DNA from: Brachionus koreanus
Lineage: Eukaryota > Rotifera > Eurotatoria > Ploima > Brachionidae
Reading direction: 5' to 3'
Length of the DNA: 18,148 bases
Assembly: GCA_016987375.1 (NCBI GenBank)
Contig: PJRA01000263.1
Coordinates: 4,170,337 to 4,188,484 of the forward strand
The position numbers were made by a program, and so were the translations under genes. The notes under the pieces were generated by a model. It was not told where the DNA came from. It searched no databases and saw nothing but the letters and a program-made list of their open reading frames with translations. This document shows positions 11,354 to 18,148 of this stretch, one piece after another. The first letter of the stretch is position 1. Every line of letters begins with the position of its first letter.

Positions 11354-11524
11354 ATATGTATCCCAAAAGCCCTGAAGTTACCTTAACACCAACAATTAGT
11401 AAATAATGTTTCATAATTAAATTCTAAAAAAGAAAGATCAAATTAAAAATTTTTAGTCACACCAATAATCATTTAATTTTTGAATTAATGAAGTATTTTT
11501 AAAATTTTTCAAGCTATTTAAATT

Positions 11525-11743
11525 GGTGTTGGGTACGGTCTGTGGTGACCATAGGACCGCCAAAAAATGGTGTTGACCATTTTTTGGCCATGTGTAAAAA
11601 TGAAATTAAAATTTCAATTATGAAAATTTGATAGATATAAGAATTAAGTATAAGAAAAAACCATAAAATTTTGGAAAAAAAATTTAAACCCTGCGGCCAA
11701 CACCAAGTTTTGGCAATCTAATGGTCCCCACTGACGGTAACCA
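11525..11743. mobile_element. MITE-like element with about 50-bp imperfect terminal inverted repeats
   Basis: The left end (about 11525-11578: GGTGTTGGGTACGGTCTGTG, then GTGACCATAGGACCGCC ... GGTGTTGACC) matches the reverse complement of the right end (about 11693-11743: GGTTACCGTCAGTGGGGACC, then ATTAGATTGCC ... GGTGTTGGCC) over about 50 bp with several mismatches. The ends are richer in GC than the A/T-rich centre. About 220 bp with no coding capacity fits a non-autonomous DNA element. A perfect hairpin lies inside the left repeat: GCCAAAAAATGGT (11559-11571), loop GTTG, ACCATTTTTTGGC (11576-11588). ATTTAAAT-like sequence flanks both sides, but the target duplication is not certain. Confidence 0.65.
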
Positions 11744-12180
11744 AAATTAATTTAAATATTAATTTTATTTTAAAAAGGATTGCATGTAGAATTTTAATTC
11801 CCCAAGTTTTAGGGAACTTATTGAAATGTTGAAACAAATTGACAAAAAAGAAAAATTTTATCAAATTAATAAGAGTTTTAACTCTCAAAATAATTTATAT
11901 TTTGTTTAAATTATAATAATAATAAATCCTGGAGAATTCTTTAATAATTTATTAGACTTGAAGAATTATCTGAAATTAGCATAAATTAATTTGCAAGGAA
12001 TTGACAGTATATTCTTCAAATAGAAATCGATCATTTTGAAAATTAGATAAGACGACATTTTTGCTTCTTCTGGTGTAAAAAGAAAACTCATTTTTTTTAA
12101 AGATTCAGCTACATATTGAGTGTCATTTTTTTACTACTTTGTTTTTTTTTTTAAATCATCTTTTTAACATAGACAAATTT

Positions 12181-12197
12181 AAACCTAAACGCTCGGT
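12181..12197. promoter_or_regulatory. Second copy of the palindromic motif, upstream of the 12307 start
   Basis: AAACCTAAACGCTCGGT matches the motif at 10869-10885 at 15 of 17 positions and lies 109 bp before the ATG at 12307. No comparable motif was found upstream of the third first exon at 16589. Confidence 0.35.
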
Positions 12198-12261
12198 TTA
12201 AAATAAGAATCATTCATTCAGATTTTTTTGAAAATATTTTACATAGTGTAAAAATTTAGAA

Positions 12262-12269
12262 TTTTTTAG
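12262..12269 (+). promoter_or_regulatory. Splice-acceptor-like TTTTTTAG just before the coding start
   Basis: A T-run ending in AG lies 37 nt before the ATG at 12307. The paralogue at 16589 has a similar site (TTTTTTTTAG ending at 16566), 22 nt before its ATG. Both fit the acceptor of a 5'UTR intron or a trans-spliced leader; the exon at 10967 has no such site. Confidence 0.4.
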
Positions 12270-12306
12270 ATCTTTGCTTATTACTATTCTATTTTTGAAT
12301 ATATTA

Positions 12307-13792
12307 ATGCAAAAAAGCGAACTTAAAAAATTCTCACTTTGTGAATGGATTACGCAATATTTTTTGCCAAATTTCTATAGCAATTTGAACACAAACGGTT
12401 ACAATAATATGTTTGAATTTCTAAATGAGTTTGACCAAAGTCCTCATAATATGAGTTTTTTTTTGACTGAAAATTGCCCCTCAAAATTAAACACCTCTGT
12501 TATTGATGATCTTGCTGAAGACTTGCAGTCTAATCTCAAGCTATGTTACAAAATTGAGTCGAATTTATTTTATTTTGAATGGATTTTAAGCTTATTTGAA
12601 CCGTTGTTATATTGTTTGTTAACACTTTTTCTTCTTCCTTCTTTAGTTGTTTTCATGCTTTACGCATCTTCATTTTTTTTGTATATAACCCAACACTGGA
12701 GTAAGCTTAAAGTGAGTCACTTAAATGCTTGTATTAGCTTTTTTATTCGAAAACAAATATCTAAAAAATTAATGATATTTTAGAATGCTTACAATTCTCA
12801 TGATATTTGGCAAGCTTCTTTTAAAAGTATATCCGTTTTTTGGGAAACGACTAGTGCAATATGGCATGGTCATGAAATAATTGGCTTAGAAAACATACCC
12901 GATACTGGTCCAGGCCTTCTTGTTTACTATCATGCTGCAATGCCAATTGACTACTATTATGTTCACTCGAAAATTCTTCTCTACAAAAACAGAAGAATGA
13001 AAGTAGTTGCCGATCGATTTTTATTCAAAGTTCCAGGTTATTATTTTTAATGAATATTATGAAGCTAAGGCTTTAATATTTTGATTTTTTTGTTTAAAAA
13101 AAAAAGGTTAAATTTTTTTTTTAGGATTAGCGTCATTATTAGAAGCGTTTGAAGTTACTCCAGGATCATTGGAAACGTGTGTAAATCTTTTAAAAAAAGG
13201 AAGTATTTTGAGTATTTCTCCAGGTGGGGTTAGAGAAGCACTTTTTAGTGATCATAACTACGAGATAATTTGGGGATCGAGATGCGGATTTGCAAAAGTT
13301 GCACAGGAAGCTAAAGCGGTAATTAAATTATTTTAAAATAAATGATTTAATCATTCTTTATTTATTTTAGCCGATCATTCCAATGTTTACTGAGAATTCA
13401 CGCGAAGCTTTGAGATCGCTACCGTTTTTTAGAAGTATAATTAACTATTTGAAAATCATAACAAAGTATAATTTTTTTTTAAAGAATTTTTTCGTTATAT
13501 ATATGAGAAAACTCGACTCCCACTTGTTCCTATCTATGGTGTTTTTCCAGTAAAGTTGAGAACCTACATTGGTGAACCAATTCCATATGATGAATCAAGA
13601 ACTCCTGAAGAATTGAAGCAATTAGTAATTGTTTTTTCTTTATTTAATTTAAAAAATACAAACTTTTAAAATTGTTTGGTTTAGACAAAAGAACGAATTG
13701 AGGAGTTAATAAATAAACATCAACGTTTACCTGGAAGTATTTTTCAAGGACTTTTAGACCGTGTCAGGAGTAAACATTATAAAAAAGATTGA
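12307..13792 (+). CDS. TMEM68: TMEM68/DIESL-like acyltransferase, first copy
   Basis: Six exons: 12307-12711, 12784-13036, 13125-13318, 13371-13434, 13485-13624 and 13685-13792 (TGA), with intron phases 0,1,0,1,0. They encode about 387 aa. The start is the first in-frame ATG; the frame opens slightly upstream. An N-terminal extension of about 90 residues (FSLCEW, FLPNFYSN, DLQSNLKLC) precedes the membrane anchor EWILSLFEPLLYCLLTLFLL. The LPLAT-type catalytic domain follows: WHGHEIIGLENIPD, the block-I motif YYHAAMPIDYYY (H about 185, D about 191, H-x5-D as in TMEM68), NRRMKVVADRF, SISPGGVREALFSD, GFAKVAQEAKAPIIPMFTEN and LPLVPIYGVFPVKLRTYIGEPIPY. The C-terminus is INKHQRLPGS...KKD. In mammals TMEM68/DIESL is an ER-bound triacylglycerol synthase partnered with TMX1; the same chemistry here is inferred. 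No break is seen. Part of exons 5-6 is nearly identical to the downstream copy. Confidence 0.92.
13529..13739 (+). repeat. Near-identical tract shared with 17766-17978 (gene-conversion tract)
   Basis: 211 bp from CCTATCTATGG in exon 5, through all of intron 5, to GGAAGTA in exon 6. It matches the downstream copy except for a 2-bp difference in an A-run, one intron substitution and one synonymous change (CCT versus CCG). Sequence immediately on either side is strongly diverged. Confidence 0.9.
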
Positions 13793-13826
13793 TTTTGCGA
13801 AATCATTATTTTACATATTTTTTCAA

Positions 13827-13832
13827 AATAAA
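13827..13832 (+). terminator. Polyadenylation signal AATAAA of the first TMEM68-like gene
   Basis: A canonical AATAAA 34 bases after the TGA stop. Plausible, but unproven in this base composition. Confidence 0.45.
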
Positions 13833-14460
13833 TTTTCTTAATATTAATCACAATTTAAATTCAAATTCAATGAATTCCTCTCTTGACTTAAAAATTTTTA
13901 ATGTTTAATATCAAGGCATATGAATTTACAAGTTCGATTTTCTCTCCTTTAGAAAATAACGAGAGATCATCAATGTCTAAATGATTTGGTGTAGCTAGAA
14001 GAGTTTCAAAAGGGTCAATTTTTTTCGGCAAATTGAATTTTATGATCAAAATTTAACAATCATGCTCAAAAATTTTTTATCTTAATTTTTTAGAAACCTT
14101 TTTATGTAAAAAATTAAGGAAAAATTTGTATCTGTTGCAAAATATGTACCAAAACCATACCATAATTTATTTCAAGCTTGTTGATTATAAGATATTAGTA
14201 TTAATATTTAAAGTTACTTTTGGACATAATCTTCCTCCCTATCATGTCTAAAAGCCAAAAATCCTTAAGGAACATCTTTAAATCAATATATTGGTAAATT
14301 TTCAGCCGTTCAACATTACAATTTGCTGAGATCTGACACAATAACGCAAAATATCATTTTTTATATGTTTTTTCTCCAAATAAATTTTATTTTTTTTAGA
14401 TCAAAAAATAATTTAAGCTTAAGAAATTAAGAAGAAATTAAAATTTTTTGTTTTTAATTT
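13833..14460. other. Intergenic AT-rich DNA
   Basis: No gene or domain-like frame recognised. A perfect 12-bp inverted repeat, CTTAATTTTTTA (14081-14092) with TAAAAAATTAAG (14107-14118), encloses a 14-nt loop. It is pure A/T apart from its ends and may be chance. Confidence 0.6.
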
Positions 14461-14462
14461 AG

Positions 14463-14720
14463 TAGTAGTATCATAATACTGCGACCATTTTGGCTAAAGC
14501 TTCTTTGAAGGTATGGCAGTAAATTCGACTGTATGCTGAGCCATTTGTCTAGATTATTTTTTAAATTGTTTATTGATATAGAATTAATGATGTAATGAGG
14601 TAAATTATTCCAAACATTAACTACTCAGTTAGTTGAAAAATGATATCGTTCCATACAATTTTTCACTTTTTCCTTAACCCTTTCATTTTCTGGATCTTTT
14701 GGTATGATTTTTCAACAAGC
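14463..14720 (-). mobile_element. LINE (non-LTR retrotransposon) relic, C-terminal end, minus strand
   Basis: On the minus strand, from about 14709, the frame reads KDPENERVKEKVKNCMERYH, FSTN, stop, VVNVWNNLPHYIINSISINN, then LKNNLDKWL. The R-V-x-x-W-N-x-L-P ... S-x-N-x-F/L-K-x-x-L-D pattern is the typical C-terminal tail of non-LTR retrotransposon ORF2 proteins. The stop stands where the family has Arg, consistent with CGA to TGA decay. Only the tail is recognised; a frame shift separates it from the open frame 14875-14663, which I cannot assign. Non-functional. Confidence 0.7.
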
Positions 14721-14875
14721 GGATGTTTAAGAACCAAAACTGAAGCATAATACGTACTAATTATCGTGTCACACGAAAAAAGCATTTTTTCAATACTATT
14801 CAACATTTTTAATATTTTTTTGGTTTCTTTTAAAAGCTGCTTAACAAATCCATAATTCAAATGCAAAGCATGCAT
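14663..14875 (-). other. Short unassigned open frame next to the LINE relic
   Basis: 70 codons from ATG (MHALHLNYGFVKQLLKETKK ...) with mixed composition. Its last codons are a frame-shifted reading of the adjoining LINE tail, so it may be more of the same decayed element or an unrelated remnant. I recognise no motif in it. Confidence 0.25.
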
Positions 14876-14982
14876 GTTTAACAGCTCAAAAAATTTTTGT
14901 TTATTTAAAAATGACTTAATATTTTAACATAGTTTATTTTAATGTTTATAATTATTTTCATAATTAGAAAAAAAAATCATTC

Positions 14983-15153
14983 TCAACCATAATAATCTGA
15001 ATCGGAATGATAAAATATATAAATTTCACCAGCTTTTGGAGGAATAATTTTACTGATATGGATATCTATTCTAGGTTCAAATAATTTTAATAAATCAAAA
15101 AATTTACTTGTTTTTAAAGGATTATTTCGAATTCTTAAAGAATTTTTTTCTCT
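14983..15153 (-). other. Orphan exon-like open frame, unrecognised
   Basis: On the minus strand, a TTTTAG acceptor-like site (15159-15154) is followed in phase 0 by 56 codons and TGA (14985-14983). The peptide includes NSLRIRNNPLKTSKFF, FEPRIDIHISKIIPPKAGEI and YIFYHSDSDYYG. This is a well-balanced composition unlike chance frames in this DNA. There is no ATG, so it would be a terminal exon or the 3' relic of a gene or mobile element. No family recognised. Confidence 0.35.
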
Positions 15154-15494
15154 CTAAAATATCCATATTAAGATGACAAACGAAAAATCTAAAAATTTGT
15201 TTTTAGATCACATTTTTAACAGAAAAAAAATAGCTTCAAAATCTCAAAATTTTCCAATAAAGATCGGATGAATTTTTTAGATTTTTTTTTCTATATGGAT
15301 ATAAATGTAAAATCAATGATTGTTCAATGAAAATTTCCTTTGATTACTTTTTTAATCATAAAATCTCCAATTTTTCAATAAATTTGTTATGTATCTTTAA
15401 GGGATCATTGATTTTTCATTACTTTTGGGTTGAGTAGCTAGTATACAAATTATATATTATAATCTAATAATATAAATTCTTTTGATAAATTATT
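15154..15494. other. Intergenic AT-rich DNA
   Basis: No coding signal recognised. It contains a small perfect stem ATCTAAAAA (15187-15195) / TTTTTAGAT (15100 positions later in text order: 15200-15208) with a 4-nt loop, probably chance in A/T-rich sequence. Confidence 0.5.
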
Positions 15495-15985
15495 AAATTC
15501 TATGCTAGATTTATGATACTAAGATCATTTGGCCTGCCACAAAAGATAGTTAATTTAATAAAACTCTTAAGTAACACTATCAATATCAGCGATGAACACA
15601 AAGAGTCATTAAGAATAGACTTGCTAAAGCAAAGAGTGTCTTTGGTTGACTCTAATCTTTATGGAAATCAACCAGCTACAGCAAGAAAACAAAACTTATC
15701 CTGTACAATACCGTAGTAAAATCAACACTGATGAACGGTAGCCAATGTTGCAGAATGTCTGAATTTGACAGAAAAACCCTGAAAACTTTCACCAATGGAA
15801 GCCTGAGCAGGATTCTAGTGATTCAATGGGCTGAGATAATTTCGAATACTTAACTAGACGATTAAAATAATTCAGAACCATTAACTCAATGTATTAAGAG
15901 TATAAGACTGCGATGGGTCGGATATGTATTGAGAATGAAAGAAACAAGGATACCAAAAAAAGCATACGCTCCACAAGGAATGAAT
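15495..15985 (+). mobile_element. LINE reverse-transcriptase relic, plus strand, internally deleted
   Basis: From 15495 the frame reads KFYARFMILRSFGLPQKIVN then LIKLLSNT, the fingers/palm segment found in non-LTR reverse transcriptases (F-D-S-V-x-R-x-x-L-W-x-I-L-R-x-x-G-I/L-P-x-K-I-V). It jumps directly to a C-terminal region, so the catalytic F/Y-A-D-D box is missing. From 15686, in a shifted frame, come KTKLILYNTVVKSTLMNGSQ and CCRMSEFDRKTLKTF. After two stops come IKSIRLRWVGYVLRMKETRI and PKKAYAPQGMNR, the R-x-R-W-x-G-H-V-x-R-M tail typical of this class. Deleted, frameshifted and non-functional. Confidence 0.8.
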
Positions 15986-16564
15986 AGAAAAAAAAAATAA
16001 TTACTTTTATTGATTAATTGAAAATTGATAATTCAAAAGCAAAAAAATGATCGAATTTAAAAAAATATATATATTTTCTAAAGATGATAATTTGCTGCTT
16101 GATAAGTTGAAATTAAATCAAATTAAAGACCCTCATGCAAAATTTCTAATCAAATATTTTTTATTTAAGACATTTTTTTAGATAATTAAAATTTATTCAA
16201 TTTTTGAAAATGTTGTAAATTAATTTGAGCATGAAAATTTAGCAAATTTAAAAAAATATTTATTTACCTTTTTTTTCTATTTCACTTTGATTTAGTCATG
16301 CTTCACATAAAAAGTAATTAGATTTTCTATTATAGATTTTCAATAGAATAAATTATGATTTTAGATTTTCAGTAATTAGTATGAAAGTCTAGATTTAAAA
16401 AAATAGAATTCAATCAATTTCAACAGCAATCTTTCTCTTCTAATTGAAAGAAATTGCTATTAATTGTTAATTTGAGGTATTTAAATATAAGTCCCCTCTC
16501 AAAAAAAATCAATTTTACATTTCTTATCAGTTTTTAGAAATTAAAAAAAATTTAAGTTTTTTTT
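15986..16564. other. Upstream region of the second TMEM68-like gene
   Basis: About 580 bp of A/T-rich DNA with no coding signal. TAGATTTTC recurs three times between about 16319 and 16372. It must contain the promoter of the downstream gene unless its first exon is farther upstream. The palindromic motif seen before 10967 and 12307 was not found here. Confidence 0.55.
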
Positions 16565-16588
16565 AGACATCTGTTTTTAAAGAATCTA

Positions 16589-18031
16589 ATGAAAAATATT
16601 ACAGGAAACATCAATCAATTTTCTCTTTGCGAAATATTAGTAGAGTTTTTTTTTCCAAATTTTTATTCAAATAAGCAAGCACAGGGCTTCAATGACTTTT
16701 ATGATTTTTTGTTCAATTTAAATCAAACATTACCAGATTTAAATGAAAAATTCCTTTCCAAATATGCTGATTTTATTAAATTAAATAGTTATTTGATTAA
16801 TAATTTTACTCAAGACTTACAAAGCAGTTATAAATTCTGTCTTAAAATAGAATCAAATTTGGTTTATTTTGAATGGATTTTAACTTTATATTTACCATTA
16901 TTATATGCGTTATTGATATTAATTATTTCACCAGGAGTAATTGTATTTTCTCTATATGGATGCTCTTTTTTTTTATTTCTAAGTAAACATTGGAGCAAGC
17001 TTAGGGTAATTTAAATTTTGATTTATTTTTAATTAATTAAAAAAAAAATTTTAAATTCAAGATTGCGCAAAACTTGTGGCAAACCTCGATAAAATGCGTC
17101 ATGATTTTTACTGAATCTATCGGTGCTGTATTTCACGGACATGAAATAATTGGTTTCGAAAATATTCCAGATCAAGGTCCAGGCTTGTTGATTTATTATC
17201 ATGCTCTATTACCTGTTGATTATTATTATGTTCATGCTAAGGTGCATCTTTATAAAAATAGACGGATGAAAATAGTAGCTGATAGATTTCTATTCAAAAT
17301 GCCAGGTAAAGTATTTTGACATATATCGTTAAAATCTTAACAGCTTATAATTTTATAAGGATTTGGTACACTTCTTGAGGCTTTAGAAGTAACTCCTGGT
17401 TCAGTAGAAAGCTGCACAAACATCTTAAAAGAAGGACATCTAATGAGTATTTCTCCTGGCGGTCTTAAAGAGGCTCTTTATAGTGATCGCAATTATCAAG
17501 TAATTTGGGGTTCAAGATATGGATTTGCAAAAGTTGCACAAACAGCTAAAGCTGTAAGAATTAAATTAATTAAAGATAAAAAAATTTTAAAAATCATCAA
17601 CTTCTAGCCTATCATTCCAATGTTTACCGAGAATTCTCGTGAGGCATTCAGATGTTTTCCTTATTTTGAGAGTAATTTTAAACAATAGTTCAAAACTAGA
17701 GAAATATTCAAAATTTAAAAGAAATATCTCATAGAATATATGAAAAATTGCGTTTGCCGTTATTGCCTATCTATGGTGTTTTTCCAGTAAAGTTGAGAAC
17801 CTACATTGGTGAACCAATTCCATATGATGAATCAAGAACTCCTGAAGAATTGAAGCAATTAGTAATTGTTTTTTCTTTATTTAATTTAAAAAAAATACAA
17901 ACTTTAAAAATTGTTTGGTTTAGACAAAAGAACGAATTGAGGAGTTAATAAATAAACATCAACGTTTACCGGGAAGTAGACTTCAGGCAATTCTAGACAG
18001 ATTCAGAGGAAAAAGATTGAAAAAAGATTAA
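16589..18031 (+). CDS. TMEM68: TMEM68/DIESL-like acyltransferase, second (tandem) copy
   Basis: Six exons: 16589-17005, 17062-17305, 17360-17553, 17608-17671, 17722-17861 and 17924-18031 (TAA), with phases 0,1,0,1,0, identical to the upstream copy. They encode about 388 aa. The ATG at 16589 is the first in frame and follows a T-run/AG acceptor-like site at 16566. The N-terminal extension is FSLCEILVEFFFPNFYSN ... DLQSSYKFC, then the membrane anchor EWILTLYLPLLYALLILI. Catalytic blocks are FHGHEIIGFENIPD, YYHALLPVDYYY (H about 186, D about 192), NRRMKIVADRF, SISPGGLKEALYSD, GFAKVAQTAKAPIIPMFTEN and the PVKLRTYIGEPIPY segment. Exon 2 is three codons shorter near its start than in copy one. All catalytic positions are kept, so it is probably an active paralogue. 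It lies 2.8 kb downstream on the same strand. Enzyme function is inferred from the family. Confidence 0.92.
17766..17978 (+). repeat. Near-identical tract shared with 13529-13739
   Basis: 213 bp partner of the upstream tract, covering the end of exon 5, intron 5 and the start of exon 6. Introns 1-4 of the two genes show no such similarity. Confidence 0.9.
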
Positions 18032-18148
18032 TATTTATAAAATTTGCATTGTGAATTTTGGAACAAAAAACAAAAACAAAAATTTAAAATTAAAATAACT
18101 TTTTTTCTAAGGGTCTAAAAACCGTTCTGCAAAATGTATCAGCTCATA

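Larger units (their letters stand above)
11222..12270. other. Region between the 10967 exon and the six-exon gene
   Basis: No coding sequence seen. If the 10967 exon splices to 12784 this is part of its intron; otherwise it is the upstream region of the 12307 gene. It contains the perfect 19-bp inverted repeat (11284-11353), a MITE-like element (11525-11743) and the second copy of the palindromic motif (12181-12197). The remainder is A/T-rich filler. Confidence 0.65.

Noticed and set aside
12712..12783. Continuation of the first TMEM68-like exon to a stop at 12783
   Set aside because: A GTGAGT donor at 12712 and TTTTAG acceptor at 12783 restore the family sequence in phase 0; the read-through residues have no family match.
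14081..14118. Perfect 12-bp inverted repeat as a functional hairpin
   Set aside because: The arms are almost only A and T in an A/T-rich region, so a chance match is likely; no flanking signal supports function.
13793..16588. A further hidden TMEM68-like first exon between the two complete genes
   Set aside because: No frame with the EWIL/EWF-type anchor and a phase-0 donor was found in this interval.
17748..17948. Separate small gene at the 3' part of the second acyltransferase
   Set aside because: It is exon 5 plus intron read-through of the six-exon gene.
1..18148. CRISPR array, bacterial operon signals or tRNA/rRNA genes
   Set aside because: No regularly spaced direct repeats, Shine-Dalgarno-led gene strings or tRNA/rRNA signatures were seen; the introns and gene families are eukaryotic.

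Overview
This window is eukaryotic nuclear DNA, very AT-rich, with short spliceosomal introns (47-88 bp inside the compact genes) and animal-type genes. It contains a Slingshot cofilin phosphatase, a METTL6-type tRNA m3C methyltransferase and two TMEM68/DIESL-type acyltransferases. AT richness, tiny introns and decayed LINE and pogo relics suggest a small-genome invertebrate. A monogonont rotifer such as Brachionus is my best guess, but nothing here proves the taxon.

Layout. 2-4204 (minus): complete Slingshot gene in two coding exons, split by a 1458-bp intron that carries a broken pogo/Tigger-like transposase relic. 4205-8767: about 4.5 kb with no gene I can support, mainly A/T tracts. 8753-9804 (plus): METTL6-type methyltransferase in two visible exons; its initiator exon is not visible. 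10869-13792 (plus): first TMEM68-like locus, with a stand-alone membrane-anchor exon (10967-11182), a 70-nt perfect-stem hairpin, a MITE-like element, then a six-exon gene (12307-13792). 13793-16588: intergenic DNA with two LINE relics in opposite orientation and one orphan exon-like frame. 16589-18031 (plus): second, tandem TMEM68-like gene with the same six-exon structure.

The two acyltransferase genes are paralogues with identical intron positions and phases. Most of their sequence has diverged, including introns 1-4. In contrast, about 212 bp covering the end of exon 5, all of intron 5 and the start of exon 6 is almost identical, which points to recent gene conversion. The exon at 10967 ends in the same phase as the normal first exons and resembles the short N-terminus of vertebrate TMEM68. 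The locus may therefore have alternative first exons, or keep the remnant of a third copy. A palindromic motif precedes both the 10967 exon and the 12307 exon and is the best candidate shared promoter element.

The Slingshot, METTL6 and TMEM68 genes have unrelated roles (actin dynamics, tRNA modification, neutral lipid synthesis); I see no functional system joining them. Exon boundaries were derived by hand from GT/AG sites, reading frame and family conservation. No database search was run.
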